Part shown: positions 45,574 through 56,434 of the stretch, one piece after another
Layout: every line of letters begins with the position of its first letter
Position numbering within the stretch: the stretch's first letter is position 1
Source: Takakia lepidozioides
Lineage: Eukaryota; Streptophyta; Takakiopsida; Takakiales; Takakiaceae
Direction of reading: 5' to 3'
Assembly (NCBI GenBank): GCA_030704615.1
Contig: CM060733.1
Span: 12,836,001-12,896,000, forward strand
DNA length: 60,000 nt
Translations under genes and position numbers: made by a program
Notes under the pieces: model-generated
Seen by the model: only the letters and a program-made list of their open reading frames with translations
What the model was told of the DNA's origin: nothing
Database searches by the model: none

Positions 45574-46855
45574 GTGGCAAGTTGGCCACTTTCAATGTTC
45601 ATTTGTTGAGGATTAGAGATGTGAGTGATGGGATAACTATAAAATATAGGGTGCGTAGAAGGGGTGTGGTGTATTTAAGAGACAATTGGAGGTTTTCTTT
45701 TAGGAAGTGGATATTATGATTATGCATATTTCCCCTGACACCTGCAATGATAATAGTGAGGGGACCGCATTCCATCCATGTTGGGGCGAAGGGCAAGTAT
45801 GAGCAGTTCATATTTTTCACGTGTATACCTAATCGATTGGTCTGGATATCTATCATGGTAGAATGTGATTTCTATAATATGAATTATGAAGGATGAAAGT
45901 GGGCATATGAGTTCAGCCACCGAGATTGAAAGCCAATGAATTAGTAAGATCTCCAGGCAGAGCCTTAGTAGTCAACAACAAGCATAATGGAGGCATATAC
46001 ATGGCAAAAGCTAGGGTGTATAGTGTGGTCTAGTGTTCATCTTTGGAACGCGCCTAAATTTATGTTGTTAACTATGAGGTTAACCCTTAAACGCACGCAT
46101 TCCTTGTTTTTAAACCCAAAAAAAGGGACCCGCTTCCCAAAAAAAACCCCGTAGTTTACTCATCGAAAAAAAATGACAGAAGATTCTGACGCCATATACC
46201 TACTGCATAGTCTGTCAAAATTAGAGACCAATTAGTGAAGCTCTCGCACTTTCCCACCGTTGGGTTTGAGGCCCGATTTTTGGCCAGGTCTAAAAAGAAA
46301 ATGATATATATATGGGCCTTTTGGAAATTTGGATGATGGGTTGGAATCGGATGAGGCTGTGGTAGGGAGGGTTTTATTTACATGACATCTTGCATCCAAC
46401 GAAGCAAGAATCATGCCAAATGGCCAAAATTTATGCTCATGATGGTAGCTCAAAAATAGGGGGGTCAAAATCGCAGATGTGAGCTCCACTACTTGGAGGG
46501 CAGTGTAATTTCCAGCAAAACGTGTAATACAAATCTGTTTCACTCTCATCTTTGCATCCCCACCCATTTGTGCCTCCAACCATCTTTGCATGGGTGGGAT
46601 TTGAACCCATAAAACTGCCCCTTTGGCAGCCCACACATGAATACATGGAGGGAGACTCCCCCCCCATGTGTGTACCCCCACTTGGAGAGGGGATACTTGC
46701 TATCATGATATTGCCAGCTGTAAATTTACATGCCAGGTGTTCACAAATTCTATACCATGGGTTGCAGCCAAAAAACCAAACGTAGAAATGACAAACAACT
46801 GCAAAATGCATTAGTGGTCATGACAACAAAGTACGTCATCTGTAGCTCCGATAGA
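45574..46855. repeat. Segment B: loop between arms A and A', inverted copy of 53,330-54,866
   Basis: Long matches to the reverse complement of B' include: GGCAAGTTGGCCACTTTCAA (45,577) against about 54,850; TAGTGTGGTCTAGTG (46,021) against about 54,330; the piggyBac-like end TTAACCCTTAAACGCACGC (46,080) against 54,266-54,284; CATAAAACTGCCCCTTTGGC (46,608) against about 53,790; and CAGCCAAAAAACCAAACGTA (46,765) against about 53,412. Identity by eye is roughly 80-85%, below that of the A arms. B fills the interval between A and A' almost exactly. Confidence 0.85.
46080..46103 (+). mobile_element. piggyBac-like terminus inside segment B
   Basis: TTAA followed by CCCTTAAACGCACGCATTCC. The mirror end is at 54,261-54,284, where the outer tetranucleotide is TTAC rather than TTAA. 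Both ends point inwards and enclose 8.2 kb containing arm A' and a piggyBac transposase remnant. Because the flanks outside the TTAA are also inverted copies of each other, this is not a simple insertion. Confidence 0.65.
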
Positions 46856-47322
46856 TATATAAAGATATTAGGCAAGGTAGTTTATTTTGTTTGGTTTTGT
46901 TTTGTCGTTGAGATCCCCCAAACCACAAGGCTTTCGCCTAGAATATTGATACCGTTGGAAATCTCTCGATGGGTAGGGGTGCATTAAGGCGGTTTCATAA
47001 TTTTTGGACGTGTGGTATGGGAGATATTGAATTACGTATTTTGTCATTGGAAATTTATGAAAACAGCAAATTTGGTTTTTTTTCTGGAATATTGTGCCTT
47101 TATCGACATATTACTAGTCAAAATTTGGCAACGTACCAACTTGATTGTGACTCACAGACCTGACAAAATCATGAAAATAGTTTAATATTTAGGACTTTGG
47201 AATCATCTTTGAACGCAAAACAGATTCTCTAATATTAGTTGGTCAAAAGTAGCATCTTTAAGTGTGACTAATTGATAGCATCATCCTTGATATTTTCATA
47301 TTTTTGTGTATACGCGGCGCAA

Positions 47323-47330
47323 TATAAATA
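47323..47330 (+). promoter_or_regulatory. TATA box candidate of the secreted-peptide gene
   Basis: TATAAATA lies 113 bp before the ATG at 47,443. It matches the plant TATA consensus and would give a leader of about 80-90 nt. A weaker alternative, GATAAAAG, lies at 47,381-47,388. The same box is present in the dead copy in arm A. Confidence 0.5.
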
Positions 47331-47442
47331 TGGATAGTTATCATGTCCTAATTATCATCTTTAGCACCTCCTTTACATAGGGATAAAAGGAGAGAGAGAA
47401 GGTTTTGAGATTCGTCAAGTCACAAGAGTGAGAAGATCTGAA

Positions 47443-47703
47443 ATGGGAAAGTTGCACGCAAGTTTGTGGGTGCTGCTTTTGGCAGTGGTGGTGGTGCATT
47501 GCGTTGCACTTAAGGATGTTGAGTCTGTGACTATTGATGCTTCAAGTATGGATTTGGTCAATAAACCTGCGCCACAGTCTTATGGATTTCCAAGTAGACG
47601 TCTCCTTAACCCTGCTCCATCCGACCCATGTGATCCCAAACTTGTTGAGAAAAAAAAGATTCCATGTTTGGTGCCGAAGAAGCAGGTTGAGATTGAAGAT
47701 TAG
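47443..47703 (+). CDS. Small secreted peptide precursor, 86 residues
   Basis: ATG at 47,443 to TAG at 47,703. Residues 1 to about 22 are a classic signal peptide (MGKLHASLWVLLLAVVVVHC), so the product should enter the secretory pathway. The mature part has about 64 residues: an acidic and hydroxy-rich section (LKDVESVTIDASSMDLV), a dibasic site (PSRRLLNPAPSDPC), then a second Cys (KKKIPCLVPKK) and an acidic end. Two cysteines ten residues apart could form one disulphide. The layout (signal peptide, linker, dibasic site, Pro-rich Cys tail) resembles plant signalling-peptide precursors, but it matches no family I know (not CLE, RALF, IDA, CEP or EPF). It sits in one arm of a large inverted repeat, and its twin is frameshifted. 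Confidence 0.6.
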   Translation: MGKLHASLWVLLLAVVVVHCVALKDVESVTIDASSMDLVNKPAPQSYGFPSRRLLNPAPSDPCDPKLVEKKKIPCLVPKKQVEIED

Positions 47704-48017
47704 ATCAAGATTGGATTAATCCAGCATGCTTGAAGGAAGAGATCAAAAGATGAACATACTACCCATCCACTGCAATCATTAAGGTGAAGGTTGCCTTGAA
47801 TTGGATACTATAGTACTTTTGCAAAAGCTCAACCGCTTGTATGAATAATGTTTGAATTAGCAGATCTATTAATGTACGTGATTTTCTTACGTGAATCAGA
47901 ATTGCCGTAGGCTGATTTGATCTATTATTGATCCCAAATAATGTATGAAATTGTAACTAGTTTGTTGGTTATCTTATGTAGATAACCCATCTACTAGACA
48001 TCCGACTTTGTGTATGA

Positions 48018-48051
<34 letters not shown>

Positions 48052-48762
48052 GGGATTTCATGAATGTATACATTTGTTCGAAAGGTATGCAACTTAATTA
48101 TACGATGATTATTTAGATAATTGATAGATATGTCAAGAATTCCATGAACTGTCATCATTCGAGTGCATAAATATGGGTAAAATGTACACATTTGCATCTG
48201 TAAATCTACAACTTCACCAATAAGAAGTGGATCCCCACTCATGTTGTTGTTAGGTTGCGTCTGGTTAAGTTTTAAGGTTTTCATGGTACATTAGGTGCAT
48301 CTATGGCAATGCAGTTGAAATCACTTGTCATGTGCTTAATCATGGATAACTATGATTTTTTTAGTTATTTAAAGTTAAATTATTTGTATTATAGTTAACT
48401 AGCTAGAATAATCTTGAGCTATTTTTTTGCTAAGTGAGGCTCATCTTCTTCTAGTGACAATGAACAGATTATATTCCTCACCAAAGGCTTAAACAAATAT
48501 CTCAAGATATGTACCAAAACAATGTAGTTTGTAATTGTATAAAAATCATGAAGTTAATAAGGCAAGAGGTTGCACCTCTAGGTCACTCAATTAGATGGAG
48601 ATGATGTATGGATGGAATTTATTGGAACTGAAAATTTTGATTGTGATTGATATAAATTTCACTTGGATGAACATAATTCGCTTCAGTATCGCAAGATTTT
48701 TTTGTAATTCCTTTGTAATGGTACTATCGGCTTTGTGTGATATGATATACAATATGTAGCAC

Positions 48763-49279
48763 CTACATACAGGGATCTAAAATGAGTTGTATTTGTTGCC
48801 ACAAAAGACCGGCAAAATTGCCAAATGCATTAGTACACATGTCTTTTGGTTTGCTTTCCGAAAATACATTAGTCTTCGTAAATTTGTTTTTTAATGCAAC
48901 TATATAGTTATCTTTCTCTACTTGTAATAGTGACAGATAATTTTTGAATGAAATATCTTTCCCAAGACCCATTTTGTGTAATCCGTCAAAAATTTGTGAT
49001 ACAACATTTTGTAGTTCGTTTGTGTTATCACTTAGTTCTAGTATCGGAGTTAAAATTCTCGTTCGTTTCATTGGAGGCAACGGAAAATGAAATCGACATA
49101 TAGGCTTGTTGTGTTTTCGATAGTATGTCTTTGATGATAAAGCTGCACTTCGCAAATGTCTTAATTTGGAAGCAGTTCGCTATTGCAAATAGCAATTTAT
49201 CGATGAATGATTCTATTTCAAAGTCTTGTGCTACTCCAAATGAAATCCATAATGGTCCGTGAGTGCATTCAAAATCCAT
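48763..49279 (-). pseudogene. Remnant of an unknown protein at the outer edge of arm A'
   Basis: Two overlapping minus frames read on from each other: 49,279-49,028 (TKTFAK-like text and GPLWISFGVAQDFEIESF) and 49,060-48,763 (SQIFDGLHKMGLGKDISF, NYIVALKNKFTKTNVF, SKPKDMCTNAF). A one-base shift near 49,050 seems to separate them. The end is mirrored in arm A at 43,125-43,270 (KYIVALQSRLTKPNVF, RKPKDMRTNAF). The conserved reading in both arms suggests true coding ancestry. I do not recognise the family. Confidence 0.4.
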
Positions 49280-49454
49280 AATATTTCGTGATTGTACGCC
49301 TTTCTGCGAGCCCGTGTCCCCTTAGGAAGAAAAGTAACACAATTGGGTCCAAGAGAGAGAGAGAGAAGAGTCCGGTCAGAGTTGGCATAACTAAGAGCAG
49401 CCACTCCACCTTACGGCTACTGTCCCCTTTCAGGGGTGGGCGAATTGGGTCCAA

Positions 49455-50500
49455 TACTATCGATGGCTCACTCTTGTAGCGTTGAAGTGGATTATGGACA
49501 ATTTTTGGATATAGAACTATATAAATCTAGAAGTGTTAGTTCTACATTTAACATGGTCTGTTTGGGGAGCGGGAATTCGGACCATGGGATCTTTGTATGA
49601 GTACACGATGCTGATGGCGACAACGACTGCAGTGTTTGGCTGAATGGGCGATGAGCATCATGTACTGGCTATGGTGGAAACCTTACGAGAGTCGTAAGAA
49701 GAGAAGCCTTGAATGACACAGTAGGGGAGAGCAAATTGTGCTTAGATCCTACGCGTAGATAATGATATACTAATTCACTTCTACGTCCCAATAACTTTAT
49801 TCTAGACAGACAAATATCCATTCATGAGCTTGGGTCAACAACGCGCATTGCGCTCATGGACCTAGAGCTAGTAAGACAAGTGTTGATAATCGAGAATTCG
49901 TGCTACCAAACGTTTAATTATCCCAATGACATTTAGCAATCTATGGAAGGGAATGTTGTTGTCCTCACGAATGGTTGGTTTTGGAAGAAGCAGCGCAGAA
50001 TCCTGGACCCAGTTTTTATGTGAATCTTTCAGTTGGTTATCTATGTGACATGTCTACTCATTCCCTCTCTCTTCCTCTCCCACGCACCAGAAAAGGAAAT
50101 ACGTAGACTCCACGGAAGTGCAACACTTGTACGGCGATGCGACATGCTGCCCGCATCTCCTTCACGTGACTCTATTGCCACCCTGCCACTTGAGCACTGA
50201 ATCCTTCCGTTCATACACTCCCTCTGACTCAACTAGATTTGGCACCCAACCATCGTTCAAATCCTTGGAATAATTTGGGCAATCATGTTGGCATTCCAAA
50301 CCGAAAGTAATTTACACTAGGATGTTGATTGTATATGTTGAGGTTCCATTGAGAGAGCTTTCCTTCTCAACAGACATCGGCAACAGATCTGGGCTTGGAT
50401 AGGCTCTCAGAAGGAACTGCATGAAGATATATGATGCCCCTCCAATAGTTTGTCACAGTAGTATTCTACTGACATTAAACTGAGTAACTAGTGCCTTAAC
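49455..50500. other. Intergenic, nothing recognised
   Basis: No domain-bearing frame, RNA gene or repeat was found between the outer edge of the A' arm region and the piggyBac remnant. Confidence 0.35.
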
Positions 50501-51429
50501 GCTTAAATTGCCACATGGCCCATTTTGTGCTTCCACAATGATGTAAATCGGTGTGGAGATCACAGATGTCACTCAAACCTGGATATAAAAAATATACGGA
50601 GATGGGCTTCATGCGTAGGTCTCAGATCTGGAAGGAAATGCCATAATTTGAAAAGTAAGATGGGTAATCTCACTTTGAGTGAGAAGAGGTCACTGTCGGC
50701 CAGGTCCTATATTGTGTACTTATTTTCCTGCACTTTTCATTTGGCTCCTATGACTTTGCACACTTTCTTCAGCCAACCAATTTTCGGTTTATTTAGCGGA
50801 GACAAGCTGTTGAGGTGTTGGGCTAAGTCGAGCGGAGAGAAGAAGACAATCCATAGGGTTTCTCTGAGGAGGTGAATGACGTGCTGAGAGTTACTGTCTG
50901 GTCAGACTTTGGATCGCATTCTACCTGCAACCACGATAAGGCTGAGAGTTCTAGCGAGACAACTAGATAAGAATTTCATAACACCTGCATTTAATTCTAT
51001 TGAGGGGAACGATGAAGAACCTCCTAGAACTATGTCATTGTAGTGGATCTGAAAGAGCCGGTATAGATATTGCTGATCATGGTCAAAATGAAGAGGCTCT
51101 GGGTCCTCTGGGCCAAACTGTCAAGGTAAAAGTGGTTGATATGCACTTGGACATTGTAGGGGCATGTGAACTATTTTTTGTATCCTTTTCGGTGGAATTG
51201 GTGTTCACATTGTATCTTCCTTTCTCTATACTTTGCTCGATTTGGATTCTCAATTTCGTTGCTCGGTTGAAGAGATGATGGGGGTTGCTGCATCTATGGA
51301 TGATATGCCCAACTTTGATCATGATAGAGTTCGATGATGATGATTACGATCCAGGTAAAGAGGTCAATGCAGAGGGTGGTCATGATGTTGATCCCGACCT
51401 CTGAGATTTCTTTGACGACATTCGGAATA

Positions 51430-52993
51430 CTAGTCGACAGCTGGGATTATATGATTTGCCTACTGGATGGGAGAATTGGGATGCTCATGACCTCTTTGCT
51501 GATGATATGTGGAACTCTAATGCAAAGACTATCCCTAAGATAATGTGGATTGGAGCAGACTTTGGTTACGATATGGAATTTGGTGATGATGCTTTACTTT
51601 ATGATTTTTTTGCTTTGTATTGGCTTTTTCTCCTTATGCGAAAGGTGGTTATGATGACCAACCTTTATGCCCAAACTGAACTCAAAAGGGAGATTAAGGG
51701 GGGGTCGTTCCTAGTATGTTGTCAATGTGGAAGAATTGAGGGCTTGGTTAGCAGTCCACATTTTGATGGGTATAAAAAAGGTATCCAACACCCACATTTA
51801 TTGGAAGGTCAACCATGAATTCTTCACATGTGCTTTTATTATCCGCATCATGAGTAGAAAGATGCGGGAGATAATTCTCAGATACCTCCATCTTGTTGAC
51901 AATATGACAATGGAAGTGGATACAACTAGATTTGCCTATGATAAGTTGGCTAAAACCCATTGTTTGTGGACGTTCAAAATTCATTAAATGTACGCAAAGT
52001 ACTGCAACCTTGAACAAAACCTAACTATAGACGAGATGATGGTAAAGTACAAGGGGAAATATGCTAAGATCCAATAGTACCTAGCTAAAAAAACCTGTAA
52101 AGTGGGGCAATCAAATTTAGTGCTTGGCATGTGCTACTTCAAAGTATGTGATGAGGATGAAGGGGGTTTTAGGCAGGGAAGTCACATTGGATCTGTGGCA
52201 CATGATATTAGTTATGAATATATTACTTAAAAGTCTATGAGGGGAAGATTCACATTATTATCATGGGTATTTTTTTTCCCAGCCCTTCGTTGTTCTTTGA
52301 CTCAGAAGCCAAAGGGATATATGCAATAGGTGTCATGGGTCCTGTGAAACCTGTGCGAATTGGCTTTCCTAGTTATTTGGACTATGGGGCTCGTGGAGAG
52401 AGGGGCAGACTAGATTACCGCATGCACATATCTAAGAAGTTAACAGCAGTTGTTTGGTTTGACAGAAAACTTGTTCACCTATTGAGTACTTCTTTCAGTT
52501 CTGTTGCTGATGACCATTTCACTATCAGGTGACACAATGGTGCCAACAGGTCTGTCCCTGTTTCCCATATTGTAAACACTACCTGCAACAATATAGGAGA
52601 GGTGTTGATGTGCAGGATCGACTAAGGGGGTACTACAGTGTGCAGACACGTGATCATAAGTGGTGTCACCGTCTTTATTTCTACTCTATAGATACGTCTT
52701 TGGTAAATCCATATTTTTTGTATGGGGCTTTCATGAGATCCCAAGAGAAAAGGCCACCGTCGCACATGCAAATGTTCAATATTGAGGTAGCGAATGGACT
52801 AACACGTGGTTGGGTTGGTCCTAGGAAAACAGTACAGGCAACAAATCCCAATGCTCTTCACTACTCCCTCAAGAGCAGTAGGAGACACAAGTGTGTTGAA
52901 TGTGGACAGAGGCAAAGGTATTTTTGTGCGTCTTGTAGGGATGTCCCAATATGCTCAGGGCGTTGTTTTTTGAAACATCACAGTGCACCTTGA
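51430..52993 (+). pseudogene. piggyBac-type transposase remnant 1
   Basis: Blocks in several plus frames follow the piggyBac order. About 51,440-51,640: DLPTGWENWDAHDLF. 51,727-51,987: AVHILMGIKKVSNTHIYW and EIILRYLHLVDNM. 51,988-52,230: LTIDEMMVKYKGKY with the first catalytic Asp, then GSVAHDISYEY. 52,263-52,532: FFPSPSLFFDSEAKGIYAIG and GRLDYRMHISKKLTAVVWF. 52,577-52,993: RRGVDVQDRLRGYYSV with the third Asp, then a Cys/His-rich C-terminal finger (CVECGQRQRYFCASC, CSGRCFLKHH). Frameshifts and stops break it. The second catalytic Asp, expected in a DN(F/Y)FTSP box, is gone (MGIFFPSP). piggyBac enzymes excise elements precisely at TTAA. An N-terminal part may extend back to about 50.8 kb. Confidence 0.85.
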
Positions 52994-53329
52994 ATAATGT
53001 GAGTGGTAATTTCTAATGTGAATGTGTTGTTTGTGTAATGCAGAGACTTGGGGACTGAGCAGCAGGCAAGGGTATCTCCACTGAAGTTCTCATATAGGGT
53101 TGTTGTAGTCTGTCTTTTGTTGAATACACTAACATATTTGGGGATCACTGGTAATTTCATGCTGCCACTAACACTCAAAAGGTTGTACTAGTTGAGAGTT
53201 GTTTGGACCATGATAGGACCATGATACTAGATCAACTAGTCTAGATAGTCATTTGGATAGGAATTATGTCAACTGTTACTTGATTGGTTTAGGGATCATC
53301 TAAATTGTTGTTGTCATCTACCATAGTTG

Positions 53330-54866
53330 CATGCAGAGAGAGCTATAGATGACAAATATACTTTGTTGTCACGGCCATTAATCCATTTTGCTGGTGCATG
53401 TCATTTGTACGTTTGGTTTTTTTGCTGCAGCAGTCCCTGCTGTCATTTGTTAACACCTCTCATTCCAATTTGAGATTGGCAATATCATAACAGCAGGTAT
53501 CCCTGCTCTTTGATGTGAAATTCTATACATGTTATGTTGCAATAGACAACTCCGTGCTGGTGGCATCTCTAGATTTACTTCGTTCGAAAAATTACTTGAA
53601 CTTACAATGGAAGACTCAATGTAGCAGACGGATGTTTTGTTTAGGGTACTCCATTCTTAGTGGTTAGAGCAATGTTGAGATCGTTGGTGTTTACTTTAGG
53701 ATAAGTATTAGTCCCCTTTCCAAGCGGGGCTGCACACATGGGGGGAGAGTCTCCCTCCATGTGTTCATGTGTGGGTTGCCAAAGGGGCAGTTTTATGGGT
53801 TCAAATGCAAAGTTGATTGCAGGCACTTATGGGCAGGGATGCAAAGATGAGAGTGAAACAGATCTGTCTTATACATTTTGCTGGAAATTACACCCCCCAT
53901 GTAGTGGGGCTCACATCTGTGATTTTGACCCCATATCTTTGAGCTGCCAACATGAGCATAATTCTTGGCCATTGGCATGATTTTTGCTTTGTTAGATTCA
54001 TACTGTCATATAGTGAAACCCTCCCTACTACGGCCCCATCTTATTCCAATCCGTCATCCAAATTTCCATATATATATATACCTGGCCATATACATATACC
54101 TCACCAAAAATTAGGCCTCAAACTCAATGGTGACAAATTGTGTAGCAGATATATGGCGTTAGAATATTTGGTCAGTTTTTTTGAGAAAAAAAAATACTAA
54201 TGAGCAAATTACGGGGTTTTTTCGGGAAGGGGGTCATTTTTTTCTAGGTTGATAAAAAAGGGAATGCGTGCGTTTAAGGGTTACCCTCATAGTTAACCTC
54301 ATAAATGTGGGCACATTCCTAGGATGACCACTAGACCACACTATACACCCTAGTTTCTACCACGCATATTCCTCCATTATCCTTGTTGATGTCTGGTAAG
54401 GCTATGCTTGGATATCTTACTAATTCATGGGCTTCCAATCTCGGCGGCTCAACCCATATGCCCAATCTCATCCTTCACAAATCATATTATAGAATTCACT
54501 TTCTACCATGATAGATTTCCAGACCACTCGATTAGGTATAAATGTGAAAAATACGAACAGCTCATAGTTGCCCTTCACCAACATGGATGGAATACGGCCC
54601 TTCACTATTTTACTACAAGTGTTATGGGAGGTATGCAAAATCATAATATCCACATCCTAAAAGAAAACCCCAAGTGTCTCTAAATACACCACATCCCCTC
54701 TGACCATTTACTTTATAGTTATCCCATCACTCGCATCCCTAATCCTCAACAAATGCAAGATTGAAAGTGGCCAACTTGCCACTGACTATTTACTTTATAG
54801 TTATCCCATCACTCACATCCCTAATCCTCAACAAATGCAAGATTGAAAGTGGCCAACTTGCCACTT
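53330..54866. repeat. Segment B', inverted copy of segment B, carrying a piggyBac-like end
   Basis: Reverse-complement partner of 45,574-46,855. It contains the inward-facing end GGAATGCGTGCGTTTAAGGG at 54,261-54,280. It has about 170 bp (about 53,520-53,690) not present in B. Its outer part carries an 82-bp tandem duplication. Confidence 0.85.
54701..54864. repeat. 82-bp tandem duplication at the outer edge of B'
   Basis: Copies at 54,701-54,782 and 54,783-54,864 share TTTACTTTATAGTTATCCCA through GTGGCCAACTTGCCACT and differ at only a few positions (for example TCGCATCC versus TCACATCC). Segment B carries a single copy, so the duplication came after the B/B' duplication. Confidence 0.9.
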
Positions 54867-56434
54867 ATACGTGAGTGGTTCCCATGTTGATATGGCCCAC
54901 CTATTTCTTAAAAAATTGTCATTTTTAGAACATTGTACATGTGCCATGCCACCACCAATTGGCTACATTCAATTCTCACATGTCACAATCTCTACAATTG
55001 CATAAAGACCTTACCTGATTTTTGTTTTGTATTTATTGTACCAATGAAAAACATAAATCTCGGCGGGACCTTACGTTGCGTGGAATGCCCTGGTAAACGG
55101 CACTATGCTTGGTCAGCGGGCATTACAAGCGGTATAAAAATCTAGGGGCTTTTTCCCTTTGTATTTGCAGGGACATTATCTGACGAAATATCATGTCAAC
55201 AGCTGGCAGGGACCTTATGTGTAAGATCCCGAGATCTTATGCCCTGTCATATTTTCTTTTCTATATTCGTTTATTTTATTTTACTTTTAGGGATATGAGA
55301 TCTGAGCCATCCACCCAGATCTTCAAGAGACAAGTGGCAGATTAGGCTGGCATTCTTTCCTAGATTTTCGGGCCTCCCCCTCGGCCACGTACAGGCTACC
55401 GCCTTGGGGGCTCGAAGCCCCGAAATCAGGAAGGGACCTTCACTTATACAGATTTGTATATCCTCAAAATTACAATGATTTACCATATCCAAGAAACCTC
55501 TGCTTTCTAGAGGCAATTAAGGGTTAATGCCCTTGGAAGCACCTAACTTCTTGGGCTATTAACCCCTAAACGACGAGCCGACCCGAATCGGGTCGGCCCG
55601 ATTTTTCATCCATTCGTAGCATGCACGGATGAAGTCCGATGAACAAGCGGCTTGAACAAAAAATGTAGCGCAGAACGAGTTGCACACGCAGGTCTTTATG
55701 GCGCCCCCAACAGAGAAAAACTCCGCTGTCAGGAATTTTTTGAAGTTTGGAAATTGCAGGATTTTGGGTGGAGGGGCACAGCAGTTGACCGTCGACGTGG
55801 CAGGTGGCAACGGCCACGCGGGTGGGATTTTGCGGCGGGGGGGGGGGGGCAAGCAGGGGTGATGAGGCACGAGTGCACGACACCCGCCATGATGGCACCG
55901 CCCGGCCCTTTGTGCACCCCCCGCCCGGCCCTGTCTTTCGCGCGCGTTTTGGCAACTCGACCTTCTTCTTCACAGCTCCCCGCCACCTCCATCTTGCATG
56001 CATTTTGTGGCTTGTGTTTGTGTGCGACAACATTTTGCGTTGGCACAAGGCCTTGTTGATTTCTGGCTGCTTGGGTACCCAACCCACAATTGCTGAGGTT
56101 TAGAGGCGGGTGGCGCGTCTGCGCATTCATGAATTCGCAGGCTGGGGGGAGCATTCTGTAGGCTCTATCATTGAAGCTAAGTCCCTTAGCTTGTTGCTTG
56201 TCTGTGTTCTCTGATATGCTTTGCCGCCTCTGTTGAATGTCCTTCAGTGCGTTCGTTTAGGGCGCTGATGCGCATTCATGAATTCGTAGGCTGGGGGGGG
56301 GGGGCAGTGCGCAGGCTCTCTCATTTATGCTAAGTGCCCTTAGCTTGTTGCTTCTTTGTGTCTTGGGATATGGCTGCCGCCTATGTTGAATGAGCTTTAG
56401 TGCATTCGTTTAGGGTGCTGCATCGCTTTATGCC

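Larger units (their letters stand above)
46890..48915. repeat. Right arm (A') of the large inverted repeat
   Basis: Reverse-complement partner of 43,130-45,560. It contains an intact secreted-peptide gene (47,443-47,703), an AT microsatellite at 48,020-48,048 that arm A lacks, and the open frame mirrored at 43,732. Confidence 0.9.

Noticed and set aside
46560-46690. Possible tRNA or tRNA-derived SINE on the minus strand, because TGGGTTCAAATCCCA looks like a T-arm
   Set aside because: No matching acceptor stem, D-arm or anticodon arm could be built around it, and the A-box consensus is absent. The same text recurs in B', so it is part of that repeat.
46232-46811. Minus frames inside segment B (for example MGVHTWGGSLPPC)
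   Set aside because: The B' copy has indels that break these frames, so they are not under coding constraint.
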